61,961 nt of DNA. Source: Tomitella cavernea (GTDB taxonomy: Bacteria > Actinomycetota > Actinomycetes > Mycobacteriales > Mycobacteriaceae). A model generated the notes under the pieces. The model saw nothing but the letters and a program-made list of their open reading frames with translations. It was not told where the DNA came from and did no database searches. The translations under genes and the position numbers were made by a program. The stretch covers positions 1 to 61,961 of the forward strand of contig NZ_JAENKO010000025.1 of the NCBI RefSeq assembly GCF_016599145.1, in the 5' to 3' direction. Of the stretch, positions 10,098 to 19,981 are shown piece by piece; the first letter of the stretch is position 1; each line of letters opens with the position of its first letter.

Positions 10098-11429
10098 TCA
10101 GCCCGGCGGCCTCCCCTGCCGCAGGTCCTGCGCCACGTGCGCGATCATCGCCTGCGGACGGTACTTGGTGAAGTATCCGACGCTCCACGACGCGGCGGCC
10201 CCCACCCGCTGCCACACACCGGACAACAGCGCCGCGTGCACGCCGAGCCAAGCGATGAATGCGAGGGGCCCCTTGATCTGCCAGCGGCGCGGCCCCACCT
10301 CGGCCACCGCGGCGCCACGGCCGATCATCGCCATGATGCCCTTGTCGCGGTAGGCGAACGGTGTGCGCGGGCGGCCGGACAAGTCGGCCAGGATGTTCCG
10401 CGCGGCCCACTTGCCCGACTGCTGCGCCACCGACCCGAGCTGCGGCAATGCGCGGCCCTTCCCGTCGGTGATGTTCGCGGAGTCGCCCAGCGCGTACACG
10501 CCGTCCAGCTCGGCGACGGTGAGGTCGGGGGCCACGTCTACGCGGCCGCCCCGGCCCAGCGGCAGGCCGGAGTCGGCGAGCACGTCACGCCCCTTGAGTC
10601 CGCCGGCCCACACGACCATCCGCGCGGGCACGCGGGTGCCGTCTTCGAGGGTGACGCCGTCGCCGTGCACCTCGGTGACCCCCTTGCCCAGGTGCAGCCG
10701 GACGCCCGCGCTCTCCAGCACGCCGCGAGCGTACTTCTGCGATTTCTCGGAGAACGGGCCCAGGACGGTGGGCACCATGTCGACAAGGTGCACGGTGGTA
10801 CGCGCGGCCAGGTCGCCCGGGAACACCGCCGCGACCGCGGATGCGAGACTCTCCGCCACGGCGCCGGCGAACTCGACCCCCGTCGCGCCGCCGCCGACCA
10901 CCACCAGGTCGATGGGATCGCGCGGCGCGGAGAGCCTGTCGGCCTCGTCGAGCGCGGTGAGCATGGCCCCGGCAAGCCGCACCGCGTCGTCGAGCGAGTA
11001 CAGCGGGTACGAGTATTCGGCGGCGCCGGTGATACCGAAGAAGTTCGCCTGGGCCCCCGTCGCGACCACCAGCACCCGTCCGGTGCACACGGAGCCGTCG
11101 TCGAGGGTCACGGTGCGCGCGGCGGCGTCGATGCGGGTGACCTCCGAGATGGCCACGCGCACGGTCTCCTGGCGCCGGAACATCGACCGCAACGGGCGCG
11201 CCACCTCGGTGATACCGATCTGGGACGTGGCCACTTGGTAGAGCAGCGGCTGGAATTGGTGGTAGTCGTTGGCGTCGATCAGCAGCACGTCCACGCCCGC
11301 CTGACCGAGTTGCTGCGCCGTGGCGACGCCCGCGAAGCCGCCGCCGACGACGATCACGTCCCAGCGCGTAGTCTGCGCGGAACCGCTTCCGTCCGAGGTG
11401 TTGTCACCGGTCTGCACGTCGTCCTCCAC
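10098..11429 (-). CDS. ndh: Type II NADH dehydrogenase (NDH-2)
   Basis: This is a 443-residue FAD-dependent oxidoreductase. It has an N-terminal FAD Rossmann motif (VIVVGGGFAGVATA, about residues 26-39) and a second dinucleotide motif for NADH (VVVGGGATGVEFAG, about 170-183). The family tail is followed by a membrane-associating C-terminus. NDH-2 passes electrons from NADH to menaquinone without pumping protons. It therefore complements the proton-pumping complex I encoded 3 kb away on the same strand. The N-terminal 20 residues are Ser/Gly/Thr-rich. The next gene downstream is the convergent fumarase. Confidence 0.9.
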   Translation of the reverse strand: MEDDVQTGDNTSDGSGSAQTTRWDVIVVGGGFAGVATAQQLGQAGVDVLLIDANDYHQFQPLLYQVATSQIGITEVARPLRSMFRRQETVRVAISEVTRIDAAARTVTLDDGSVCTGRVLVVATGAQANFFGITGAAEYSYPLYSLDDAVRLAGAMLTALDEADRLSAPRDPIDLVVVGGGATGVEFAGAVAESLASAVAAVFPGDLAARTTVHLVDMVPTVLGPFSEKSQKYARGVLESAGVRLHLGKGVTEVHGDGVTLEDGTRVPARMVVWAGGLKGRDVLADSGLPLGRGGRVDVAPDLTVAELDGVYALGDSANITDGKGRALPQLGSVAQQSGKWAARNILADLSGRPRTPFAYRDKGIMAMIGRGAAVAEVGPRRWQIKGPLAFIAWLGVHAALLSGVWQRVGAAASWSVGYFTKYRPQAMIAHVAQDLRQGRPPG

Positions 11430-11475
11430 GCTTCCGACCGTAATGGATGCGGCGAGGTTCAGCTCGCTGAATCGG

Positions 11476-12879
11476 CTACTCCACCGTCCTCGCCAACCAG
11501 TCGATCGTCTGCATCCCGAAAAGGTCCGTGCCCCAGCCGTAGGGGTCGCTGAGCAACTCGGCCATCGAGCAGTCGCTGGGGGCGTATGTCACGTCGGTCC
11601 CACCGGCCCGGTACTTTTCGGCGAGCTCGCGGGAATCCTTTGCCGGCACCAGCGACATCGGCGAATCGTCGGCGCCGCACGAGGTGATGAGTACCTTCGC
11701 CTCCGGCGCCGAACGGCCGAGGACGTTGTCGTCGTAGGCGTGCTGGAAGTCGGGGATGTCTGCGGGGTTCATGCCGGACTCGAACAGCAGGTGCAGCGGC
11801 ACGAACGGCATGGAGAAGTAGGAGATCTGGCACTGGGTGCGGTAGAAGTCGGCGATCTGCCGGCCCACCGGTGTGAGCTTCTCGTCGATCTTCATCCCCG
11901 GGTACCAGGGCTCGAGCCCCAGCAGATTGGCGAACGCGAATCCCGAGCCCACCGAGCCGTCGGCGACGCGCATGAAGTTGCGCTGGTCGACCACCATGCC
12001 TTCAAGCACTGCGGAACGCACATTGAGCTCCGGGGCGTAGGTCGGCTGTAGTTCGGCCGCCATCGCCGCGCCGACGCCGCCGCCGGCGATGCCGAACAGA
12101 CCGATGGGGACGTCGTCGGCCAACCCCGTGCCGGGCACCTGCAGCGCCGCCCGCAGGCCGTCCAAGTTGGCGCGCCCGCTGAACTGTCCTGCGAAGACCC
12201 CGTGCGGGTCCTGGTCGGCGTCGTTGCCCACGTCGCTGATCATCACCGCCATGCCGCGGTCGAACATGAGCGCCAGCGGGCCGAGGGCCGAATAAGCGGC
12301 CGGGTCCAGCTGGTCTCCGCCGGTCCACTGCGTACTCGGATGGCAGCCGGGACCGACGCTGTCATTGGCCTCCTGGTAGCCGATCAGCGCCTCGGGGTCT
12401 CCCGACCCGGGCGGGCGCGGAATCATGAGGATTCCGGTACTGATCACCTGCTGCCCCTGCACGCCGCGGGTCACGTACATGACCTTGTGCGCGTCCAGAT
12501 GCGCCGGGCGCACGCCCCCGAACATCACCTGGACCGGCTTCGATTTGAGCAGCGTGCCCGGCGCCACCTCTCCGTCCAGCGGCGGCTCTTCGTAGAACGG
12601 GTCGTCGGCGCGCAGGCCGTCGATCACCTCGCCGGGCGTGGCCAGGCGCCCGTCGGCAAAGGTGCTCTGCACGTACGGCGTGAAGACCTCGTCGAGGCCC
12701 GGGGTGCGTACCGGAGGGTCGGCTGCGGCGACCCCGGAGCCCAGCGCGGCGCCACCGAGCGCCGCGCTCCCGGACAGAACCAGCCCGCTGCCCGCCACCG
12801 CCAGCCATCGGCGCGCACGCCCGGCTCCCGCGCCCGCACCGCCACGGCGGTTCCGTGCGATCGTTCCGGATACCGTCAT
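11476..12879 (-). CDS. Secreted LIP-family lipase homologue lacking catalytic Ser and His (pseudoenzyme)
   Basis: This is a 467-residue exported protein with a twin-Arg-containing leader and signal peptide (about residues 1-53). It aligns with the secretory lipase family and with the active-looking paralogue at 5954-7330. The nucleophile elbow reads GIAGGG (Ala265) where the paralogue has GYSGGA (Ser248). The segment holding the catalytic His (PGEHL) reads PSDCSMAELL. The fold appears intact and the frame is open throughout, so this looks like a maintained pseudoenzyme rather than a decaying gene. Its start codon overlaps the stop of the upstream gene by four bases (ATGA), so it is translationally coupled to the secreted protein encoded there. 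A binding or chaperone role is only a guess. Confidence 0.8.
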   Translation of the reverse strand: MTVSGTIARNRRGGAGAGAGRARRWLAVAGSGLVLSGSAALGGAALGSGVAAADPPVRTPGLDEVFTPYVQSTFADGRLATPGEVIDGLRADDPFYEEPPLDGEVAPGTLLKSKPVQVMFGGVRPAHLDAHKVMYVTRGVQGQQVISTGILMIPRPPGSGDPEALIGYQEANDSVGPGCHPSTQWTGGDQLDPAAYSALGPLALMFDRGMAVMISDVGNDADQDPHGVFAGQFSGRANLDGLRAALQVPGTGLADDVPIGLFGIAGGGVGAAMAAELQPTYAPELNVRSAVLEGMVVDQRNFMRVADGSVGSGFAFANLLGLEPWYPGMKIDEKLTPVGRQIADFYRTQCQISYFSMPFVPLHLLFESGMNPADIPDFQHAYDDNVLGRSAPEAKVLITSCGADDSPMSLVPAKDSRELAEKYRAGGTDVTYAPSDCSMAELLSDPYGWGTDLFGMQTIDWLARTVE

Positions 12880-14234
12880 GAGACCGTCACTTTCGTCGCC
12901 GCGGCCGCGGAGGCGAGCAGCTCGGGGATGTGCTGAAGGGGGCGTCCGCGCCGCAGCTGCTCGGCGTACGGCCGGCTCAGCTGCGCGGCGAGGGCCGGCC
13001 AGTCGTCCTCGACCATCGCCTTGTACTTGGGCAGCAGCTGGGCGTTGATGTACTCCCAGCGCTCATCGAACACCGACCAGTTCCAGTCGGGCAGCGGCGT
13101 GGTGATTGTGGCGGTGCGCCCGTCCGGCAACGGCCGAGTGATCTCGATGGGGTGGAACTCGCGCGGCGGCACGACCCCCGCCACCGACGGTGTCGCGGCG
13201 ATCGTGGTCGCGTAGGTGATCGCCTCGCCGACCGCGCCCTTGTAGTTTCGCACCTGGTCCCATTGGTCGGCGATCACGGTGTACTGCTCGCGTCGCAGCA
13301 GCACCCCGTTGCCGTCGGCGATGCGACCCGGATCGCCGGAGGCGACGTCCCGCCAGGCGCCCATGATGTCCGCGCCGAACAGCCCGGCGCGCTGCATCTC
13401 CTCGAGCGCCGGCAGCCCCTCGGTGACGTACGCCTGGTGCATCGGCATCAGATCGGAGAAGATGTTCTTCTGCATCACCAGGATCATCCCGAGCACCCAG
13501 TGCAAATCCTCCGGCGTGACGGTGGCGCCCACCTCGGCGAGTGCGCGGAGCCCCTCGGGGAGCTGCGCGGCGGCCTCCTCGCCGCCGGCGCGCAGCACCT
13601 CGGAGACCACGGAGTTGGCAGCCTGCGACAGGCCAGGATACTCGTAGACGTCCGTGAGCAGCTCGAAGTCCAGCAGGCCGCCGCCGAAGTCGCCGCCGAC
13701 GAGGCCGCCCATGCCCGCCCATTGCAGCTCACGATGCTGCAACTGCAGGTTTTCGTAGTATTTGTACGAGTCGATGAGGTTCTGTCGGTTCGCCTCCGCC
13801 CCCGCACGCGGATCCCACTGCGCCAGGTCGATTCCGGCGGCATTGCTCACGTCGACCAGCCAGTACTGGTACAACAGAGCGGCGTAGCGGGTGGGCGCGA
13901 CGCCTGCGGCGCGGGCCTCGTCGAGCAGCGCGCCCAGCCGGGCCTCGTCGTAGGGCAAGGCCGGATTCACCCCGCCCGGGCCGTGCGCCGCGTCCCTGTT
14001 CACCAGCGGAAGATCCAGATACTGCTGCAGGTCCTGCGGCACGGCCCCGGACGTGGGGGCCGCGGCCGCCACGCCCGGAAGGCCGACGGCCACCGCCGCC
14101 GAAGCCGACACCCCCGTCACCAACAGCAGCGCCGCCGACGGAGCCGCGATCGCTCTGGCCGTCCGTCCCAGTGCCGTCCGTCCCAGTGCCGTCCGTCCCA
14201 GTGCCGTGCCTGTCATATCCTTCGTCGAACTCAC
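12876..14234 (-). CDS. Secreted protein of unknown function, coupled to the lipase-like protein
   Basis: This protein has about 452 residues. It starts with a signal peptide whose n-region contains three tandem GRTAL units, then a hydrophobic core ending at VAAAAP. The mature part is predicted helical, rich in Trp, Tyr and Asp, with no recognised motif. Notable segments are DLPLVNRDAAHGPGGVNP, LYQYWLVDVSNAAGI and PDWNWSVFDERWEYIN. The GTG at 14234 is preferred because GGGAGGGG lies just upstream. Longer starts at 14255 and 14381 would bury the signal sequence. It shares a four-base overlap with the lipase-like gene, so the two probably act together outside the cell. Function unknown. Confidence 0.75.
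   Translation of the reverse strand: MSSTKDMTGTALGRTALGRTALGRTARAIAAPSAALLLVTGVSASAAVAVGLPGVAAAAPTSGAVPQDLQQYLDLPLVNRDAAHGPGGVNPALPYDEARLGALLDEARAAGVAPTRYAALLYQYWLVDVSNAAGIDLAQWDPRAGAEANRQNLIDSYKYYENLQLQHRELQWAGMGGLVGGDFGGGLLDFELLTDVYEYPGLSQAANSVVSEVLRAGGEEAAAQLPEGLRALAEVGATVTPEDLHWVLGMILVMQKNIFSDLMPMHQAYVTEGLPALEEMQRAGLFGADIMGAWRDVASGDPGRIADGNGVLLRREQYTVIADQWDQVRNYKGAVGEAITYATTIAATPSVAGVVPPREFHPIEITRPLPDGRTATITTPLPDWNWSVFDERWEYINAQLLPKYKAMVEDDWPALAAQLSRPYAEQLRRGRPLQHIPELLASAAAATKVTVS
14161..14205. repeat. Three perfect 15-bp tandem repeats inside a signal peptide coding region
   Basis: The 15-mer GTCCGTCCCAGTGCC occurs three times head to tail, followed by a five-base partial copy. On the coding (minus) strand it adds five residues per copy (Gly-Arg-Thr-Ala-Leu) to the basic n-region of a signal peptide. 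Copy number could change by slippage without a frameshift. Confidence 0.9.
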
Positions 14235-14324
14235 GCTCGCCCCTCCCGTGGTCATGCCCCGCACCCCGCACACCACGGCTCTCTCCCACGGCCCCGGCAA
14301 TGCTGTAACGCATAGTCGCATCAA

Positions 14325-14348
14325 TGTCGTATCGATACCATAACGACA
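14325..14348 (-). promoter_or_regulatory. Candidate operator upstream of the secreted-protein pair
   Basis: TGTCGT and ACGACA form an inverted pair spaced by 12 bases. The 10-bp palindrome GTATCGATAC (14329-14338) overlaps the left arm. It lies about 90 bases upstream of the chosen start at 14234, a good position for a regulator of this two-gene operon. The cognate regulator is unknown. Confidence 0.4.
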
Positions 14349-14408
14349 CTCCCCGTAAATCGCGACCTTTGCGGACTCCATCGCCTGCGGCGCCTAGTCG
14401 CGCTCGAG

Positions 14409-16049
14409 TCAATGGAGGAACGGGGCTGCCTTGTCCGCAAGGTCGAGCAGCGGCTGCGGCGCCACCCCGAGCACGATCGTCACGACCACGCTCACCGCCA
14501 CGGCGACGGCAGTGAGCGCGCCGGGCGCGGCCACGACGGGGGTGTCCCCGTCCGGGTCGGCGAAGAACATCAGCACGATGACGCGGATGTAGAAGAAGGC
14601 GGCGATGGCGCTGCACACCACCCCGACGATCACCAGCGCCGTCTCGCCACCGCCGAGCGCCGCGGAGAACACCACGAACTTCGCCACGAACCCGCTGGTG
14701 AGCGGTATCCCGGCGAAAGCGAGCAGCAGCAGCGCCAGGGCCGAGCCGAACACCGGGTGACGCCGACCCAGTCCGGCCCACTGCGCGGTGTCCGGCTCTT
14801 CGGGCGCAACGCCGTCCCCCGAGCCGTCCGCTGCGGCGCTGCGCACCAGGCCCGCCAACGCGAACGCCCCGACCGCGCTCACCCCGTACGCGGCCAGGTA
14901 GAACAGAACCGCCGACAGGCCGTCGCCGGATGCCGGGACCACAGCGGTGAGCATGAACCCGATGTGCGACACCGACGAGTACGCCAGCATTCGCTTGATG
15001 TCGGTCTGCGTCAGCGCCACGATGGAGCCGTAGACCATCGTCGCGATCGCCACCGCCCACAGGACCGGGCGCCACTGGTCGTGGAGCGCCGGCAACGCCA
15101 CCACGAACACCCGCAGCAGCGCGCCGAAGGCCGCGATCTTCGTCGCCGACGCCATGAACGCGGTCACCGGGGTCGGTGCGCCCTGATACACATCCGGTAT
15201 CCACGAATGAAACGGCACCGCGCCCACTTTGAACAGCAGGCCCATGCCGAGCAGACCCGCACCGACGAGTGCAAGCACCGTCGTGCCTCCCGGCCCGTCG
15301 GCTTCGACGCTCGCCCGTGCGGCTTCGGCGATGCCGTCGAGCGACACGGTGCCGGCGTACCCGTAGAGGAGGGCCGCGCCGAAGATGAAGAACGCCGAGG
15401 AGTACGCGCCCAGCAGAAAGTATTTGAGCGCCGCCTCCTGCGAGATCAGGCGCCGGTGCCGTGCGAGCCCGCACAGCAGGTACAGCGGGAGCGAAAGCAC
15501 CTCGAGGGCGATGAACATCGTGATCAAGTCGGCGGACGCGGGGAACAGCATCATGCCGCCGACGGAGAACATCGCGAGCGGGAAGATCTCCGACTGGACG
15601 ATGCCTGCGCGCCGCGCAAGGGCCTCGTCCGCACCGCCGGGGACCGCGGACGCCTGTGGGGCGAAGAACGGCGCCCCCGCGCCCGCCGCGGCCCCCTCCC
15701 GTACCGGGCGGTGCACCGTCAGGCGCCTGTCGGCGAAGAGCATGAGCGACAGGAATCCCACGACGAGGATCGTCCCCTGGAGGAACAGCGCGGCCCCGTC
15801 GACCGTCACGGAACCGGCCATCACGGTGCGCCCGGTGCCGCGCATGGCCAGCACGATCACGGCTGCGAACGCGCCGACCAGCCCCGTCCCACTGAGTACG
15901 GCCTGGGCCGTGAACCGTCCGCGGTGGGGCGAGAACGCCTCCATCAGCACGCCCACCACTGCGGCGGCGAACACCACGATCATCGGCGAGAGCGCCGCGT
16001 AGTCGATGTGCGGCGCCGGCTGCGCCGCGAGCAGGTCCGCCGGGTTCAC
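14409..16049 (-). CDS. nuoN: NADH-quinone oxidoreductase subunit N
   Basis: This 546-residue antiporter-like membrane subunit of complex I is one of three proton-translocating modules, with NuoM and NuoL. About 14 membrane segments are visible. Conserved polar residues include a Glu in MFIALEVLSLPLY, a Lys in AALKYFLLGAY and a Lys in GLLFKVGAVPFH. An insertion of about 35 residues rich in Arg/Ala/Pro lies near residues 120-150. The start is the GTG overlapping the nuoM stop (GTGA). It is the last gene of the nuo operon. The downstream same-strand gene is 174 bases away behind its own operator. Confidence 0.93.
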   Translation of the reverse strand: MNPADLLAAQPAPHIDYAALSPMIVVFAAAVVGVLMEAFSPHRGRFTAQAVLSGTGLVGAFAAVIVLAMRGTGRTVMAGSVTVDGAALFLQGTILVVGFLSLMLFADRRLTVHRPVREGAAAGAGAPFFAPQASAVPGGADEALARRAGIVQSEIFPLAMFSVGGMMLFPASADLITMFIALEVLSLPLYLLCGLARHRRLISQEAALKYFLLGAYSSAFFIFGAALLYGYAGTVSLDGIAEAARASVEADGPGGTTVLALVGAGLLGMGLLFKVGAVPFHSWIPDVYQGAPTPVTAFMASATKIAAFGALLRVFVVALPALHDQWRPVLWAVAIATMVYGSIVALTQTDIKRMLAYSSVSHIGFMLTAVVPASGDGLSAVLFYLAAYGVSAVGAFALAGLVRSAAADGSGDGVAPEEPDTAQWAGLGRRHPVFGSALALLLLAFAGIPLTSGFVAKFVVFSAALGGGETALVIVGVVCSAIAAFFYIRVIVLMFFADPDGDTPVVAAPGALTAVAVAVSVVVTIVLGVAPQPLLDLADKAAPFLH

Positions 16050-17668
16050 GGATGCCCCCCTTCCGCACCGGCCGGTCCGCCGCCCGGCGCCTCGGCCACC
16101 GCGGGCACACCGCCGCGCACCGTCGGCGGTGGATCGGACGAGTGCACCGACGTGAGTGTGGACTCCACCGCCGGATCGATCACGTCGAGGATCGGCTTGG
16201 GGTAGAGCCCCAGCACCAGCAGTAGCACGATCAGCGGCGCGACCGCGACGATCTCCCTGGGCCGCAGGTCGCGGATGTGCCTGTTGCCGTCGTCCGTCCT
16301 GCCCCCCATGACGCGTTGGTATAGCCAAAGGATGTAGACGGCGGACAGCACCAGCGCCGCCGTCGCGATGATCGCCGCGGCACCGTACCGCGTGTAGGTG
16401 CCGATGAGCACCAGGAACTCGCTGATGAACGGCGCCAACCCTGGCAGCGACAGCGTCGCCATCCCCGCCACGAGGAAGGTCCCCGCGAGCACGGGCGCCA
16501 CCCGTTGGATGCCGCCGTACGCTGCGATGGTGCGCGTGCCCCGGCGGGTGACGAGGAACCCGGCGATGAGGAACAACGCCGCTGTCGAGAGGCCGTGGTT
16601 GACCATGTACAGCGTGGAGCCGGACTGCCCCTGGCTGGTGAGCGCGAAAATGCCCAGAATGATGAAGCCGAAGTGGGAGATCGAGGTGTAGGCGATCAGG
16701 CGCATCACGTCGCGCTGCCCGATGGCGAGCATCGCGCCGTAGACCACCGCCACCACCGAGAGCCCGACGATCCACGGAGCGAAGGTCCGTGCCGCGTCGG
16801 GGAACAGCTCGACGGCGAAGCGGAGCATCGCGAAGGTGCCGACCTTGTCGACCACCGCCATCATCAGCACCGCGACGGTGGGCGTGGTGTAGACGGCGGC
16901 GTCCGGTAGCCACGTGTGCAACGGCCACAGCGGCGCCTTGACCGCGAACGCGAACATGAAGCCCAGGAACAGCGCGTTGGCCACCGGGGCGGAGATCGCC
17001 AGATCCCCCGAGGAGACCGCCCGCGCGATGGCAGGCAGGTCGAATGTCCCGGAGGCGAACGGGCTGTCGTCGCCCGCCGTGGCCACGTACAGCCCGATCA
17101 CCGCCGCCAACATGATCAGCCCGCCCAGCAGGTTGTACAGCAGGAAGCGCACGGCGGCGCGCGACCGCGCGCCGGCCTCGCGTGCGTCCTGCCCGTAGCC
17201 GCCGATAAGAAAATACAGCGGCATCAGCATCGCTTCGAACACCACATAGAACAGGAACACGTCCAGCGCGGTGAAGGAGATCATCACCATGGCCGTGGTC
17301 GCCAGCACCAGCGCCACGTAGGTGTGCGCCCGACGGCCGCCCCCGCCCGGGTCGTGCCAGCCGGCGAGCAGCAGAAGCGGCACCAGCACTGCGGTGAGCA
17401 GCACCAGCGCCAGGCCGATACCGTCGAGGCCCAGGTGGTAGCCCACCCCGAGCGAGCGGATCCACTGGTGCTGCTCGACGAACTGGTAGCGCGCCCCGCC
17501 GGCGTCGAAGCCCACCACCAGGACCACGGCCACCGCGAACGTCGCCACCGCGACCGCCAGCGCCACTGCCTTCGCCACGGCGGGCCGCCCGCGGGGCACC
17601 GCGAACACGCCGAACGCGCCGGCCGCAGGCAGCGCCCACAGGAGCGTGAGCCAGGGGAATCCGTTCAC
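16046..17668 (-). CDS. nuoM: NADH-quinone oxidoreductase subunit M
   Basis: This is a 540-residue antiporter-like complex I membrane subunit. Family marks are the [16 protein letters not shown] segment with its conserved Glu, [14 protein letters not shown] and the TSISHFGF helix. The start is one of two adjacent GTG codons. The second (17668) is chosen because GGGGAGG lies at a better distance and it overlaps the nuoL stop by four bases. The extension after about residue 500 carries the usual hydrophilic tail, ending in a Pro/Gly/Ala-rich stretch. Confidence 0.93.
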   Translation of the reverse strand: MNGFPWLTLLWALPAAGAFGVFAVPRGRPAVAKAVALAVAVATFAVAVVLVVGFDAGGARYQFVEQHQWIRSLGVGYHLGLDGIGLALVLLTAVLVPLLLLAGWHDPGGGGRRAHTYVALVLATTAMVMISFTALDVFLFYVVFEAMLMPLYFLIGGYGQDAREAGARSRAAVRFLLYNLLGGLIMLAAVIGLYVATAGDDSPFASGTFDLPAIARAVSSGDLAISAPVANALFLGFMFAFAVKAPLWPLHTWLPDAAVYTTPTVAVLMMAVVDKVGTFAMLRFAVELFPDAARTFAPWIVGLSVVAVVYGAMLAIGQRDVMRLIAYTSISHFGFIILGIFALTSQGQSGSTLYMVNHGLSTAALFLIAGFLVTRRGTRTIAAYGGIQRVAPVLAGTFLVAGMATLSLPGLAPFISEFLVLIGTYTRYGAAAIIATAALVLSAVYILWLYQRVMGGRTDDGNRHIRDLRPREIVAVAPLIVLLLVLGLYPKPILDVIDPAVESTLTSVHSSDPPPTVRGGVPAVAEAPGGGPAGAEGGHP

Positions 17669-19674
17669 CACGCCCTCCCCAGCACGACGATGGCCAGCAC
17701 TATCGCGACGCCCGCGAACATGGTGAGCGCGTAACTGCGTACAAACCCCGTCTGCACCCTGCGGGCCGCGCGGGACAGCGCCAAGGCGGCTGCCGCGCAC
17801 GCGTCGACGAACCTGTCGATCCCGTCGTGCTCGACCACGGTGAGGGAATCGGTGAGCGCCGCGCCGGGCCGCATGAACACGCCCTCGTTGAACGCGTCGC
17901 CGTAGAGGTCCTTGCGGGCCGCAGTCGTCAGCACGGAGACGTCGCCGGGCGCGGTCGCGGGGACCGACCGCATCGCGTAGGCGCGGTAGGCGGCTCCGAC
18001 GCCGACGAGCACGACGGCCAGCGTGATGACCGTGATCGCCCAGACCGGGATCGGCGGCGCGCTGTGCGCGGCGCCCACCACCGGTTCGAGCCAGTGCTCC
18101 AAGCGGTCGCCGATGGTGAGCAGGCCGCCCGCGAAGATCGACCCGAGGGCCAGCACGATCATCGGCACGGTCATCGACGACGGCGCCTCCTCCGGCTCGG
18201 GCATGCTCACCTCGCCTGTGGACTCTTCGAGCGTGGGCTGCCAGCGCCGCTCACCGAAGAACGTCATGAGCATCACGCGCGTCATATAGAAGGCGGTGAG
18301 CCCGGCACCCACGATCGCCGCTGCGCCCAGCGCCGTGCCCGCCGCGCCGCCGTGGGCGAAGGCGGCCTCGATGATCTTGTCCTTCGAGAAGAACCCGGAC
18401 AGCGGAGGTATCCCGATGATCGCCAGGTACCCGAGCCCGAAGGTGATGAACGTGATCGGCATTACGCTGCGCAGTCCGCCGAGCCGGCGCATGTCCACCT
18501 CGTCGTGCATCCCGTGCATCACCGACCCGGCGCCCATGAACAGCCCGGCCTTGAAGAAGCCGTGCGTGAGCAGGTGCAGGATGGCGAACGCGTATCCGGC
18601 CGGCCCCAGCCCCGCGGCCAGGACCATGTATCCGATCTGGCTCATCGTCGACGCCGCGAGCGCCTTTTTGATGTCGTCCTTGGCGCAGCCGATCACGGCG
18701 CCGAAGAGCACCGTCACCGTCCCGACCACGAGCACCGCGGTACGAGCACCCTCGGCGAGGTCGAAGATCGGACCGGAACGCACGATGAGATACACGCCTG
18801 CCGTCACCATCGTCGCAGCGTGGATCAGCGCCGAGACCGGCGTGGGGCCCTCCATCGCGTCACCGAGCCAGGACTGCAACGGCACCTGGGCGGACTTCGC
18901 GCACGCGGCCACCACGAGCATCAGGCCGATCGCGTTGAGCGTGCCCTCACCCATGGCGCCGGCCGCCCCGAACACGTCGCCGAAGCCGACCGATCCGACC
19001 ACGGCGAACATGATCATCATGGCGATGACCATCCCCATGTCGCCGACGCGGTTGACCACGAACGCCTTCTTGGCCGCGGTGGCCGCGGTGGGCCGGTACT
19101 GCCAGAATCCGATGAGCAGGTAGGAGGCCAGGCCCACCCCCTCCCAGCCCAGGTAGAGCCCCAGGTAGTTGTCGGAGAGCACGAGTACGAGCATCGCGGC
19201 CAGGAACAGGTTGAGGTAGGCGAAGAACAGCCGCCGCCCCGGCGCGTCCCCGGCGAAGCGGCCGGCCGGGTCGGGGCCGTGCGCCATGTAGCCGATCGAG
19301 TAAATGTGGATCAACGATCCCACGCCCGTGATGAGCAGGACGAAGCACAGCGACAGCGGGTCGAGCAGCAGTCCGAAGTCGACGTGGAAATCCCCCACCG
19401 GCACCCAACTGAACAGGTCCTTGTCCGCCGTCCGCGCCGCCGCATCCTGGCCGAGCATCTGCGACCACAATGCGAGGCCCAGCCCGAATGCCGCGAGCGC
19501 CGTGGCGCAGCCGAGCAGGTGGCCCCATCGGTCGCTGCGCCGGCCCACCACGAGCAGCAGCAGCGCGCCTGCCGCCGGCAGCGCGGGCACCAGCCACAGC
19601 ACCGACGCGGCGCCGCCGGCCATGTCCGCGGCCACCGCCGCGCCGTGGCCGGACGCGGAGTCCATCACCGTCAT
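17665..19674 (-). CDS. nuoL: NADH-quinone oxidoreductase subunit L
   Basis: This is a 669-residue complex I membrane subunit, the distal proton-pumping module. Conserved blocks include [16 protein letters not shown] (with the key Glu), [40 protein letters not shown] and HGFFKAGLF. The C-terminal region holds the lateral helix typical of NuoL and a final membrane anchor. It follows nuoK after seven bases and overlaps nuoM by four. The start at the first ATG pair (MTVMDS) is supported by the short gap to nuoK. Confidence 0.94.
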   Translation of the reverse strand: MTVMDSASGHGAAVAADMAGGAASVLWLVPALPAAGALLLLVVGRRSDRWGHLLGCATALAAFGLGLALWSQMLGQDAAARTADKDLFSWVPVGDFHVDFGLLLDPLSLCFVLLITGVGSLIHIYSIGYMAHGPDPAGRFAGDAPGRRLFFAYLNLFLAAMLVLVLSDNYLGLYLGWEGVGLASYLLIGFWQYRPTAATAAKKAFVVNRVGDMGMVIAMMIMFAVVGSVGFGDVFGAAGAMGEGTLNAIGLMLVVAACAKSAQVPLQSWLGDAMEGPTPVSALIHAATMVTAGVYLIVRSGPIFDLAEGARTAVLVVGTVTVLFGAVIGCAKDDIKKALAASTMSQIGYMVLAAGLGPAGYAFAILHLLTHGFFKAGLFMGAGSVMHGMHDEVDMRRLGGLRSVMPITFITFGLGYLAIIGIPPLSGFFSKDKIIEAAFAHGGAAGTALGAAAIVGAGLTAFYMTRVMLMTFFGERRWQPTLEESTGEVSMPEPEEAPSSMTVPMIVLALGSIFAGGLLTIGDRLEHWLEPVVGAAHSAPPIPVWAITVITLAVVLVGVGAAYRAYAMRSVPATAPGDVSVLTTAARKDLYGDAFNEGVFMRPGAALTDSLTVVEHDGIDRFVDACAAAALALSRAARRVQTGFVRSYALTMFAGVAIVLAIVVLGRAW

Positions 19675-19681
19675 CGCGCCG

Positions 19682-19981
19682 TCACCCCCTCAGCTCGTCG
19701 GCCTCGTCGACGGACGTGCTGCGGCGCGTCCGGAACACGGTCATGATGATCGCCAGGCCCACCACCACCTCGGCCGCCGCGACGACCATGGTGAAGAAGG
19801 CCAGCACCTGCCCGTCGAGGCTGCCCAGCCTGCGCGAGAACGTCACGAACGCGAGATTGGCGGAGTTGAGCATGAGCTCGATGCACATGAACACGACCAG
19901 GGCGTTGCGCCGTACAAGTACGCCCACCGCGCCGATCGTGAACAGGATGGCGGCCAGGTACAGGTAGTTGTCGGGGTTCAT
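19682..19981 (-). CDS. nuoK: NADH-quinone oxidoreductase subunit K
   Basis: This is a 99-residue, three-helix membrane subunit of complex I. The Glu in [11 protein letters not shown] and the Glu in [10 protein letters not shown] are the conserved buried acidic residues of the proton path. Length matches the family. Its start overlaps the nuoJ stop by four bases (ATGA). Confidence 0.94.
   Translation of the reverse strand: MNPDNYLYLAAILFTIGAVGVLVRRNALVVFMCIELMLNSANLAFVTFSRRLGSLDGQVLAFFTMVVAAAEVVVGLAIIMTVFRTRRSTSVDEADELRG

Noticed and set aside
13729-16110. 793-codon minus-strand frame across nuoN and the unknown secreted gene
   Set aside because: It is out of frame with NuoN, whose motifs, overlaps and length are clear.
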